A program made the position numbers and the translations under genes. DNA of 64,000 nt, taken from positions 62,001-126,000 of the forward strand of contig JASANG010000798.1 in the NCBI GenBank assembly GCA_030248215.1. Reading direction: 5' to 3'. Positions within the stretch are counted from its first letter, which is position 1. Every line of letters begins with the position of its first letter. Below are positions 33,490 to 44,329 of this stretch, piece after piece. The stretch is from Enoplolaimus lenunculus. Its lineage: Eukaryota; Nematoda; Enoplea; Enoplida; Thoracostomopsidae. The notes under the pieces were generated by a model that saw only the letters and a program-made list of their open reading frames with translations, was not told where the DNA came from and made no database searches.

Positions 33490-35597
33490 GGCCTATGTAT
33501 AGCACAGGGACTTCCAGTTTTCCATGGTGGAAAACTTATAACCAGGAGTGCAGCGCAGCCACTCCTGTCTGACGGCTAAATTTTCCGCTGATTTGGTAGG
33601 AAAATTAAAAAAATTTAATGCCTAGATTTTACACGGGGTTGGTAGGGAAATCTGAAGCATAGGTTTTGGTTGGAAAACGGGAAAAGTGGAAAATTCTAAG
33701 CGAAAAGTGTAAAATTCTAATACCTAGATTTTTCCCCTGGGTTGGTAGGGAAACTCAGAAGCGTAGGTTTTGGTTGGAAAACGGGAAAAGTGGAAAATTG
33801 AAATGCCTAGATATTTTCTTGGTTAGTAAGAAATATCTGAAGCAAAGGTTTTGGTTGAAAAGCGGGAAAAGTGGAAAATTCAAGCGTAGGGCATAGGTTT
33901 TGGTTGGAAAACGGGAAAAGTGGAAAATTTTAATGCCTAGATTTTTACGCTGGGTTGGTAGGGAAATCTGAAGCATAGGTTTTGGTTGGAAAACGGGAAA
34001 AGTGGAAAATTCTAATGCCTAGTATTTTATTCTGGATTGGTAGGGAAAATCTGAAGCACAGGTTTTGGTTGGAAAACAGGAAAAGTGGAAAATTGAAATG
34101 CCTAGATACTTTTTTGGTTAGTAAGAGAAATCTAAAGCGATGGTTGGAAAACGGGAAAAGTGGAAAAGTGGAAAATTCAAGCGTAGGGCATAGGTTTTGG
34201 TTGGAAAACGGGAAAAGTGGAAAATTCTAATGCCTAGATTTTTATCCTGGGTTGGTAGGGAAAACCTGAAGCACAGGTTTCAGTTGGAAAACGGGAAAAC
34301 TGGAAAATTCAAGCGTAGGGCATAGGTTTTGGTTGGAAAACGGGAAAAGTGGAAAATTTAAAGGCCTAGATTTACCTTAGGTTGGTAGGGAAAATATGAA
34401 GCATAGGTTTTGGTTGGAAAATGGGAAAAGTGGAAAATTTAAAGGCCTAGATTTACCTTAGGTTGGTAGGGAAAATATGAAGCATAGGTTTTGGTTGGAA
34501 AATGGGAAAAGTGGAAAATTTAAAGACCTAGATTTACCTTAGGTTGGTAGGGAAAATATGAAGCATAGGTTTTGGTTGGAAAATGGGAAAAGTGGAAAAT
34601 TTAAAGACCTAGATTTACCTTAGGTTGGTAGGGAAAATCTGAAGTATAGATTTTGGTTGGAAAACGGGAAAAGTGGAAAATTTAAAGGCCTAGATTTACC
34701 TTAGGTTGGTAGGGAAAATATGAAGCATAGGTTTTGGTTGGAAAATGGGAAAAGTGGAAAATTTAAAGGCCTAGATTTACCTTAGGTTGGTAGGGAAAAT
34801 CTGAAGCATAGGTTTTGGTTGGAAAACGGGAAAAGTGGAAAATTTAAAGGCCTAGATTTACCTTAGGTTGGTAGGGAAAATCTGAAGCACAGGTCGTTGA
34901 AATGATATTTAACTTGTTAATTTTAGCAAATATCTGCTATGTGTTGTTAAATCGCTCCATTGGAATTTTCTACTTTTCCCATTTTCCAAACAAAACCTAT
35001 GCTTTAGATTTTTCCTTCCAACCAAGGGGAAATCTAGACGTAGAAATTTTCCACTTTTCCAGTTTTAAAAACAAAACCAATGCTTCAGAATTTTCCTACC
35101 AACCCAGGGTAAATTTAGGCGTTTAAATTTTCCAACTTTCCCGTTTTCCAACCAAAACCTATGCTTCAAATTTTCCCTACCAACCCAGGAATAATGTAAG
35201 CTTTTAAAATTTCCATTTTTCCCGTTTTCCAAACAAACTTTTACACTACAGATTTTCCCTACCAACCAAGGGAAAATCAAAGCGTTTAAATTTTCCACTT
35301 TTCCCGTTTTCCAACCAAAACCTATGCTTCAAATTTTCCCTTCCAACCCAGGAATAATGTAAGCTTTAAAATTTTCCACTTTTCCCGTTTTCCAAACAAA
35401 GTTTACACTACAGATTTTCCCTACCAAACCAGGGAATATGCAGGTTTTCCACTTTTTCACAGCAAAATCTATGCCCGCGATTTTTCCTACCAACCAGTGA
35501 AAAATCAGGTCGTTATACAGGAGTGGCTGCGATGCACTCCTGGTCGTAAGTTTTCCATCCTGGAAAAGTGGAAGCCCCTGATCTATACATGGGCCGC
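33490..35597. mobile_element. Large TIR element made of 81-bp tandem units
   Basis: Ends CAGGGACTTCCAGTTTTCC and, inverted, CAGGGGCTTCCACTTTTCC. The repeats extend outward to ATGTATAG and inward to ACCAGGAGTGCA, about 85 bp in all. Inside, units such as GGTTTTGGTTGGAAAACGGG repeat every 81 bp on the plus strand to about 34890. From about 34960 they continue in the opposite orientation, so the whole element is one giant inverted repeat. Because 81 is a multiple of three, the units give open repetitive frames that are not genes. No transposase. Confidence 0.8.
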
Positions 35598-35599
35598 CA

Positions 35600-36270
35600 T
35601 CATATACGTATTACGTATATCGTAGCTCATGTTGATACTATCTTTATACCGTGTTCTAACTTCGCACCAAGGCTTTGGGCTCCGTCCCAGTGAAACTCCA
35701 GGCTTCGGGCCAACTCTACTCCCAGAACTTTAGTTGAATTGATATATCGATACAGCACAGCGCAAATGGAGTAGTAAACAAATAGTTCAACTTGCTTAGA
35801 ATTCTTCAAAAACGCTTTCATATAACTCCAATGTTTTTGTTTTCTCAGCCAAAACGTACAGTTTCAAAGCAGTGCGATCCATATAACGAAAACTGTAGAT
35901 TGAAACGGTGTTTTACGTTTATAAAAACTGTGAAACTTAATCGTTCAGTATATAAAACAGTTATTTTTTAATATCTGGTTTCGACAGGGCAGGTTCCGGT
36001 ATATTTTCCGGCAGCACCCTGTTTCCAGTAGTTGGAGAGCACTAGGTCTTTTCGTTGTTGTTTACTGTTCATATCCTACTCACAGTTAAAGCATATTACA
36101 TACTGTTATATTTTCTCAGTTTGAAAGTTAAGATGAAAGATATACTGGAACCGGATGTCGATAAGATTTGTTTAAAGCCAGAGGTGAAAGTTTTTGAATT
36201 GGCTAAATGGATTAATCAGAAGTAATAAAATCAGTTGCACGATGCTGAATTCCGTTTCAGCAATGAATCT
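35600..36270. other. No gene seen
   Basis: AT-rich spacer; no supported feature. Confidence 0.5.
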
Positions 36271-36271
36271 A

Positions 36272-36618
36272 CTGTAGTGACCCGAATAGAAGGGGGGGCA
36301 GATATTTATTTGGCCTCTCCAGATGGTTACCCCCCATGTTATTCGGTTACGGACTGTTATTTATTTTTAACCCGCCCTCCGCCGCACTTCGTTACTGATA
36401 TATATCCGGTACTGCAACTATCCGTTGAATTAAACGTTTTATTTGTCTTGTATCAATACTCAATAGTTTGAGCGATAATGCAAGGTTATACTTAATTGAC
36501 ATTTATGGACTGTAATTAGGGCTTACGGTCTCTATCCGCATACGGACTCTTATGAGGGATACGGACTCTTTTTGATTGAAACTCAAAATGGGAACCCCTC
36601 TTATTTGGGTCACTACAG
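36272..36618. mobile_element. TA-flanked MITE, family CTGTAGTGACCCG, copy 5
   Basis: CTGTAGTGACCCGAATAGAAG to CTTATTTGGGTCACTACAG, clean TA/TA flanks, 347 bp. Its ends match best of all copies. Confidence 0.8.
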
Positions 36619-36619
36619 T

Positions 36620-38130
36620 AGCGTTGTCAAGTGTCAGAACATGCCGTATCCGGTTGCTTGTGACGTGTCATGGACCCGTAGTTAGAGAATAACAGGGATC
36701 AAATCCAAGGTCTTGTTTTAAGGTTTAGCACTAAAATTACATTTAACTTCTCGCGCAGGAGTGCTTCGACTGTTATATTCTGTGATGCTTCCCAATGCCC
36801 ATTTTACATACTGGTCCCGCTGCCCAAACTGTTGCACTCTCCCAACTGTCTAAACCATCCCGCTGTCGCAACTGTCTCAACTTTATGGTGTCGCGCAAAT
36901 TGTTTTAAGATTTGATTCACAAGACCTTTGTGCACATATTATTCCAACTCAAAGAAAAATATAACCGTGTACAAACAGCGAACAATGCCTCCAAATGCTA
37001 TAAGCGGTACCAAGTTTCTGAAAATGTATGTGAATTCAGACCTCCGGTTGAACCCTGATATTTAATGACCGTTGGCGGACGTCCGCCCTAAAGAATCTTA
37101 GAAACTATTTCACCGATTTTGAATGTTCCTGTTGGAGTTTATTATCTTGGAGTGTTAACATCGCACTGGGGTTCTAAACGTTACGGCGTAATGTTAGTTT
37201 GTTCAAATAGCACATAAACGCACTCATTTTTACTCACATGAATTTATACAATTTTCAGAACACTTTAACCAAGTACAACGTTAAATAAAAAACAAAGGTG
37301 ACAAAGAAAATCAACGTTGAAAAATGGTTTATCCCTAACGGAAGGAGCTGATTTTATTCGGCATAACAGTTTTTACGTTTTGTAATACATTGCGTAAGAT
37401 TTTACCTTTTTACACCGCCATAGAACTCGTTCAATACGACCGAATTCGGAATTAATATGTATAATTATATGATCAAATAAGCTACGGTTAAAATTAAATA
37501 AGAGAGAAATATATAAGGCTAAGAATTGCAAGTTTTATTGAAAAATTTCAGCACCACATAACTTGACAGAGTCCTAGTCCGTTCTTCCAACGCACACAAA
37601 TTTTCGGGAGAAGCTAGCAAAATAATTTAAAGCAATATTGTGCAAATGTTTGTTTATACGCAAATGCACATATTTTATGCAACAAAGGAAACAAGAATAC
37701 AAGTGCTTCTTTGATGGTCCATGACAAAGATTTTGCTCATGTGCGTTATTACCTAATGTTTCCTAGGCAGTCATATAGGGTGCAATTTTCCATAATTAGG
37801 AGAATACACAGCATCATACAAGCTGCCCAAGAATCTAAAGATGTTTGTTGATTTAAAACTTACTAACGTTAAGCTTACCCGACTTCTCTAGACAAGATTT
37901 CCATATGTAGTTTGCGACTTGACAAGGAAATTGTAAACAACCCATCTTTAAGAAGTACTTATTCGGCAGCAAGGTTATTGGTTGTGTTTAGATATACCCA
38001 AAATACTCGTTTCACGTGGTCGTGGTGTGGAATGTATCACGCATACCTACAACGGTGTCTACTATATTTAAAATGTGTAGCAATCTAAAAACGGGATTGT
38101 CAAAACCAATTAAATAAAAACATTCTGTAC
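36620..38130. other. No gene seen
   Basis: AT-rich spacer between the convergent RUNX and H3-variant genes; no supported feature. Confidence 0.5.
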
Positions 38131-38138
38131 AATCAAAC

Positions 38139-38425
38139 CAGGGTGGCAACAACAGTTCGGAACAATTTGCGTTTCGGATTCGGTTGTGAAAAAACCGAAT
38201 CCAACAATTTTCGGCAATATCTTTTGCAATTTTAAACAATAAAATTTTAAATATATAACTGGTTTTATAAATCAATTTTTGTTTCAGGTCTTAAGTCTCA
38301 GAACTGAGGTCAAGCACGAGATATATTTACGTTTAATAGTTATGCGGTTGGCATTGCGCTGACATTCTGAAACAAATCAACAATGGGATCAGATTCGGTC
38401 GAATCGTGGATTCGGTGCCACCATG
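38139..38425. mobile_element. hAT-type non-autonomous element beside the H3-variant stop codon
   Basis: CAGGGTGGCAACAACAGTTC to GATTCGGTGCCACCATG, flanked by a perfect 8-bp duplication AATCAAAC at 38131-38138 and 38426-38433. 287 bp, no transposase. It ends 30 bases past the H3-variant stop, so it is probably within the 3' UTR or the terminator region. Confidence 0.85.
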
Positions 38426-38455
38426 AATCAAACTGCCTACAACTACACGACTAAT

Positions 38456-39520
38456 TCATGGCCGAGCCACAAAATCACTAGCCGATACTTCATGTCGCAA
38501 TCGTCGTACAATATGCACATCTTTCGGCATTATTGTTACACGGCGAGCATGAATTGCTGCAAGATTCACATCTTCAAATAAGCCAACCAAGTATGCTTCA
38601 GCAGCTTCCTAGAACATAGAGAACGAAATCCATTTTGATTTGTTTACTTATTCTTTCTTAGACAGAATTAAAATACCGGGACGCAGGGATGGGCGGTCTC
38701 GGTCAATTTTTAGTCGTTACCGAAATTGAAAATAAGATTTTTAAAACAAAAGTTTTGAATATTTTTATCTGCTCTGTGACGTTTCATACAATTAAACTAA
38801 TAAATCGCAGTCAAACTACTGTCCCCATATCCTTCGAACACGATCGAGACAAATCCCACTGTCTCAAAACACCCTCGGTACATTCAAAGCTATGAAGTTG
38901 TTTTTGATCTCGGGCAAATCGAATAGTTTCGAGAATTTTTTTAACATAGCGTAGACGTTATAAATGTTAATGACCCATAACTTTTTACGCGGTGCCTTAA
39001 ATGTTTTAAACGCGAAAATGCAACTACATGTGCTTTGTCACAGTAAAATCAAAGTGTTTTGGGTTCCTTTTCAAAAAGTAGAATTTTGGGTAACCGGGGG
39101 TTATTCTGTTTCTCAAATCGCTGTATAATCAAGTAGCGGTGCTCCACGATCGTTCGCTGTCTGTGTTACTTCCAGATAAAAGCTGCGATCCCAGGAAAAT
39201 CTTTGTGATTGGTTACCGCTTTTGCACCTCTTTGATCTCGGTTTGCAAACCATCAAGACTTGAAAAAGGCGGCTTGCCGAGACCGAGACAGCCCATCGCT
39301 GCCTGGGAGAACAACGTAAATATAAAACACAGCAATAAGGTACGTATATATTAAATTACTTTTCAATGAAATAAAGCCACACCCCACTTAAAATTCCCCC
39401 ACTGGTTCAGCCCTCCCACTCAAGATTTCACTGACGGTAAACTTTACGTTCTTTACATTTTTGGTAAAAATCATGAGTATGAATGAACCATATCCTCTCT
39501 TCTCGATCATATATATATAT

Positions 39521-39583
<63 letters not shown>

Positions 39584-41912
39584 GGTGCAACCGGAATTAC
39601 AATTTACCGGAACCGGAATTTGAAAACTTTACCGGAACCGGAAAATGAAAAATGCATTTCACCAAAAATTTCATTTTAATCTTATTTTTTGCTCTATTAT
39701 TTGTGAAATAACCTTAGTCGAACATAGGTATTTATTTTATTTGCTGTATTTTAGATTTTCATCATCGACTGAAGTGAAATCCACCATCAATGGCTTATAT
39801 TCGGAGTACAAGTGGCTGTCAAAAGAGATTCTTAAAAATTAGCAAAGTTAAGAAAACGGCCAAATTATAATACCGGAATTTTTAAATCCGGTAAAAATTT
39901 ACCGGAACCGGAACCGGAAGGTGAAAAATTGCCGGAACCGGAATTCCGGTTGCACCCTGATATATATCAAGGTGCAACCGGAATTCCTGTTCCGACATTT
40001 TTCCACCTTCCGGTTCAGGTAAATTTTTTACCGGATTAAAAAATTCCGGTGTCATAATATGGCCGTTTTCTTAACATTGCTAATTTTTAAGAATCTCTTT
40101 TGAAAGGTACTTGTACTCCGAATATAAGCCAATGATGGTGGATTTCACTTCAGTCGACGACGAAAATCTAAAATACAACAAATAAAATAAATACCTATGT
40201 TCGACTAAGGTTGTTTCACAAATAATAGAGCAAAAAAATAAGATTAAAATGAAATTTTTGGTGAAATGCATTTTTTACTTTCCGGTTCCGGATTCCGGTT
40301 GCACCCTGATATATATGTATGTATATGTTGCGACTTTACAGAGAGACCACCTCATATATATAAGTACTTGATCATGACCTGTGTAAATTATTCATATGGT
40401 TGTTTTTGACTCTGTACTTAGTCGTATGCGTAACTAAGCACTGGTTACTGCAACTAAAGTTATGTTAAAAATTCTGAACACCCCCTCTCAGAAATTTTCA
40501 CCCGGTTGGAAACCGGGAGCCCAGGTAGATGCGCCCACTCCGCGGTGCCCCAGCGAATGCCGGTTACGTATGTATCAATGTTGAACCGATGATGCGAAAT
40601 ACCAATGTACCGGTACGGATAGACCACGGCGCAAAGCGGAACAGAATCATACCGCAATCGAAGCAGCAAGTTTTGTGACTATACGGATAATTTGGATTAA
40701 AAATTAGCACAATATTAATTTGGGGGTGTCTGTTGGCTGGCAGGCTACAATTCTCAAAACCGTCGCATGATCAAATTGGCAATAAGTTTTTGGCTCTGTA
40801 AAGCTAAACTACACTCAATTATTGATGAGTTCTCATTGAAAACAATTTAATAGATATGATGCAGAATTTTTATGCAAAAATATGTGTAGAGTGGTTCTTG
40901 AGATTCGTGTCGGATGTGCATCCACCTTTCGACCAAAGACTCCTGTAGTGCAAAAAATAACAACTAGTCGACGCTCTTCTCTTCGCTCAGATTATCGCGT
41001 CGTTTACACTTACAAAATGATGAATTCGTATTCACAGTGCTAATGTACATTTTGTATATACCTGTAAACACTGTAGTGCCGCAACTTTGAACTTAAGACC
41101 TTCGGTAGTTAGAGTTTGGCAAATTTCGCGAATCAGTCTCTGGAATGGAGCCCGAGGTATCAAATTGTTAACTGATCTTTGGTATCTTCGTATTTCGCGC
41201 AACGCTAAGACACCTGAAATCGAAATTATATAACTGCACAACTGGCGCAGCGCCCATACACCTGCAGTAACATCTGGTTGCTCAGCTGTGTTTTTGTCAA
41301 AACACCAAATCTTCCTTTCGAAACCGAAGCATCGACGCATTTAGCAACCAATGATCTAATCCGTATAAACGTACATACCACGGTACAATCGGATATCTGA
41401 CACATGCAGAAAAGATGACATCGGGTTCGACTCTGGTATTCTCCATTACCGAAAAATTTGTCATTGAAAAGTATACATAACACTATAATACTATTATTTG
41501 TCATCGACATCAAAGTATTCGTCTGCGAATTTTGTTCGAAATGATCAAAATAAGTGGGCAGTCCAAAGAACTACTGGAATGGGGATTGATTTTGATTAGC
41601 TGCTCAGGTCTGGATATATTTGAGAAAACTGACTTGCACCATCGGTTCGGCAAAATTTCTAAATAAGAATCGGCAGCGGTATCGGCAAAAATTTTGGTAT
41701 CGGCACATCCCTACTTCCAGTTGCCAACTGGGGCAGAGAGTTGTTTGGAGCACGGCGTATATATACGTACCTTTTTTTAATCGACGGGGTTTGCGTTTAA
41801 CATCTTCCACATGTGACGATTTCTTTTCAGAACGCTTAGCGCTTAATTTACGTAGCTGCTTTTCGGGCGCTTTTATTGACGATTTCCGCGCAGTTTGCTT
41901 ACTTCGCGCCAT
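38456..41912 (-). CDS. Divergent histone H3 variant, candidate centromeric H3 (CENP-A), 3 exons
   Basis: A histone H3-fold protein of 148 residues, predicted to replace H3 in specialised nucleosomes. Exons on the minus strand are 41912-41771, 41213-41062 and 38608-38456. Phases 1 and 0 match, and donors (GTACGT, GTATAT) and acceptors (TTTCAG, TTCTAG) are canonical. The tail starts [12 protein letters not shown], close to H3 MARTKQTARKST, then diverges and is Lys/Arg-rich. The fold follows: [13 protein letters not shown] (alpha-N), [11 protein letters not shown] (alpha-1), loop 1 [11 protein letters not shown], one residue longer than in canonical H3, [15 protein letters not shown] (alpha-2), and [19 protein letters not shown] (alpha-3). 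The last helix leaves the H3 consensus (LARRIRGERA) and ends with the added [13 protein letters not shown]. No canonical replication-dependent gene has such introns. A longer loop 1, divergent tail and altered C-terminus fit CENP-A; another H3 variant is the alternative. Intron 2 is 2.45 kb and holds two hAT-type elements. Confidence 0.85.
39508..39580. repeat. (AT)n microsatellite
   Basis: About 70 bases of AT repeats; it is the target of the two hAT-type insertions that follow. Confidence 0.9.
39581..39959 (+). mobile_element. hAT-type non-autonomous element, CAGGGTGCAACCGG family, copy 1
   Basis: CAGGGTGCAACCGGAATTAC to GGAATTCCGGTTGCACCCTG, flanked by ATATATAT. Subterminal arrays of CCGGAA. 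A 65-codon frame at 39645-39842 is shared with the other copies. In intron 2 of the H3 variant. Confidence 0.9.
39968..40308 (-). mobile_element. hAT-type non-autonomous element, copy 2, inverted next to copy 1
   Basis: CAAGGTGCAACCGGAATTCC to CCGGATTCCGGTTGCACCCTG, flanked by ATATATAT. It is separated from copy 1 by only 8 bases in the opposite orientation, so the pair forms a ~340-bp-arm inverted repeat. Confidence 0.88.
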
Positions 41913-42149
41913 TATTTATATTACAAGAAATTATACTTAGCAACAAAATACACATGTACCAAGACCAACACAAACACGCTAAAATCATTAAGAACTCACA
42001 ATAAAAAATTGCGCGAAAGTATACAAGAATCATGTCGGATGCGTGGTGTAGTAAATTAATCTATATATTTGGTATAAACATTGGTGTAACATTTCGTTAC
42101 TTCTTGTAATTTGTTGATTTTTAGACCGCTAGCAAGTCTGCGTACCGGT

Positions 42150-42545
42150 TGCGTAAGCTGTTTGAACAGTATGTTATTCACGATACATTGTATACTATCC
42201 TTGCTGGCAGCATACGGTCGACCAACACAAGCAGTTGGAGATGCGGGCTACATGGCGCAGTGGTAACAGCGTATGCCGGACACGCAGAAGGTCGCCAGTT
42301 CGCAACCATCCGTAACTTGCTTTTCCAGCTGTTTAGTAGTAAGGTCTAAAGTCCCGGTTCCTACAAAAACTAACATGTGCGCTACGCTGTGAGCGTAATG
42401 GTAAATTACCCCGTTGTGAATACGGTATCCTGCCGAAAATAGGATGTACGGTCAAGGGACGGCCTTGTTGAAATTGAGGCACATAAGCATGTGACATGCT
42501 TGCCCTACTGCATATCAGTAGAAAGGTCTGAAGCCCAGGTTCCTA
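42150..42545 (+). mobile_element. tRNA-derived SINE
   Basis: Box A TGGCGCAGTGG and a box-B-like AGTTCGCAACC form the tRNA-like head. The body (TTTTCCAGCTG, AAGTCCCGGTTCC, GTCAAGGGACGGCCTTG, CATGTGACATGC) is shared with the copies at 44.4 and 46.7 kb. It lies upstream of the H3-variant start. Confidence 0.7.
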
Positions 42546-42661
42546 CCTAGACTGACGCATTAATTGTTCTGCATTTGTATTGCTCCCCAGTAAAATTTGT
42601 TGGCCAGTGTCGGTATATGCACGTAAGTGTATGTAAAGCTAGTGATGCCATGCCTGTGCAC

Positions 42662-43052
42662 CAGGGTTCCAATAGGAACTGATTCTGCCGGAACAGTAAC
42701 ATGAACAGGAATTGATTTTCTTTGCAGGGACCGGCATTTGAAATAATTTTCATCACCGAATTACTGTTGGACTTTTCAGAACACTTTGCCAAAAAATGGC
42801 TTGAGCAAATTTTGAGGTATTTCACAATCAAGTTTTGTGAAAAACACATCAGGAACAGATTATTAACAAGATTGAACTAATTGTACAAACACTTATTTCG
42901 AAATAATAATTTTTCAGAGTGAAAGTTTCTAATATTTAAATGATTATGAATTTGACGCAAAATCGTAAAAATTCCGGTTCCTGCATCTTTAAATGCAGGT
43001 ACAGGAACAGAAACAGAAATTGAATTTATACAGGAATTTCGGTTGAACCCTT
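42662..43052. mobile_element. hAT-type non-autonomous element
   Basis: CAGGGTTCCAATAGGAACTG to AATTTCGGTTGAACCCTT, flanked by CTGTGCAC (42654-42661) and CTGTGTAC (43053-43060), an 8-bp duplication with one change. 391 bp, no transposase. Confidence 0.8.
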
Positions 43053-43192
43053 CTGTGTACATATATAGGTATAAGAATTGTTGCAATGATTGCTTAGTGT
43101 AGTGGAAGCACGGTTGTTCGAGCGCAAGATGGCCGATGTCGGTCCGGGCGTAGTCATCAACTTTGGACAAAACTTCGAACATGGGTCGTACA

Positions 43193-43680
43193 CAGGGTGC
43201 GATCGGATCGCGAAAAACCGGATACCGGATCCGGATAGTGATTTTTTACCGGAACCGGATGTTAACCGAATAGTATTTTTAAATCAATCAATTTTTAGCA
43301 CGTTAATGAGTCAGTAAATGTTAATTTATATATCTTTAGTAAACGGAACATTGCGTTTATATAGAGAAAACTCACCAAAATATCACAGCAAAAACCTGTA
43401 TATCTTACAAATTCCCACCCTAATCGCCACGTTACTAACCAAACCGTGTTCGGACAAACAAAGTATGCTCGAATACCTTATCGGTTATGTTGGACTATAT
43501 ACTGTATACTTACATGTAATGGGACTGAAAACATATCATCTCACAACATAATTTGCAACAACTTGAGATTTACGAAATCATCACCGATTCCGGTATCCGG
43601 TAAGTTTATACCGGATACCGGAACCGGATGCGGGTTTTTGCCGGATAGTAAACCGGAGCCGGATATCCGGTCGCACTCTG
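43193..43680. mobile_element. hAT-type non-autonomous element, GGATCCGG-rich
   Basis: CAGGGTGCGATCGGATCGCG to CCGGATATCCGGTCGCACTCTG, flanked by GTCGTACA and GTCGTGCA (one change). 488 bp. It has the same layout as the CAGGGTGCAACCGG family but a different subterminal repeat. Confidence 0.82.
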
Positions 43681-43733
43681 GTCGTGCAGACCGTGTAGTA
43701 CCAACAGCCGGTCCTGACCTTACAGTACCCGGC

Positions 43734-44328
43734 ACAGTTCAACCGGAATTCCTGTTCCAACCGCAATTACCGTAAAAATTCAATTCCTGTTCTTGGCATT
43801 CAAAGATGCAGGATCGAGCCCGTAGCCAAGGGGGCTCAGCTTCCCCATGGAAAAATATTGCCCCCCCTTTGAAAGTTTTTCAACCTTGTTTGTAACTTAT
43901 TGAAAACCCTTGAATGCCCCTCCTGAAAAATGTTAAGCCCCCTGGGCCCTAGCAGGGTGAGCTGGCTACGAGAATGCGCAGGAACCGGAATTTTTACGGT
44001 TTTGACGCAAATTATGCCTAATCATTTAAATATTGGAAACTTAGTCTTTAAAAAATTGTTATTTCGACATGAGTGGTTTTCGATTACTTCCATTTTGTTA
44101 ATAAACTGTTTCTGTTGTGTTTTCGCAAAATTTGAGAATTAAATTGCTGAAAATTCGCTTATACCATTTTTTGGCAGGTTTCTAAAAAGTCACTCTGTAA
44201 TTCCGTAATAAAAATTCCTTCAAATTCCGGTTCCTTTTCCGGTCCCTGTTCCTGTTTCGGTTCCTCCAAAGTAATTCAATTCCTGTTTGTTCTTGCTCCG
44301 GCAATATTTAGTTCCTGTTAGAATCCTG
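43734..44328. mobile_element. hAT-type non-autonomous element carrying a nested insertion
   Basis: Related in reverse orientation to the element at 42662-43052 (shares GATGCAGGAACCGGAATTTT). Left end CAGTTCAACCGGAATTCC; right end GTTAGAATCCTG. A target duplication is no longer visible. A second element sits inside it at 43814-43973. Confidence 0.65.
43814..43973. mobile_element. Nested element with GTAGCC...GGCTAC ends
   Basis: TCGAGCCCGTAGCCAAGG and, inverted, TCTCGTAGCCAGCTCACC, with GGGGGC-rich flanks inside. It interrupts the host hAT element between two copies of ATGCAGGA (43806-43813 and, with two extra bases, 43974-43983). The uninterrupted sequence can be seen in the copy at 42662-43052. 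Confidence 0.7.
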
Positions 44329-44329
44329 G

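Noticed and set aside
33666-34230. Open frames of about 75-80 codons (REKWKIL..., WLENGKSGK)
   Set aside because: They are translations of the 81-bp tandem unit, whose length is a multiple of three.
43541-43775. Coding frames rich in Pro/Gly/Thr around 43.6 kb
   Set aside because: They are translations of CCGGATATCCGG-type subterminal repeats of a hAT element.
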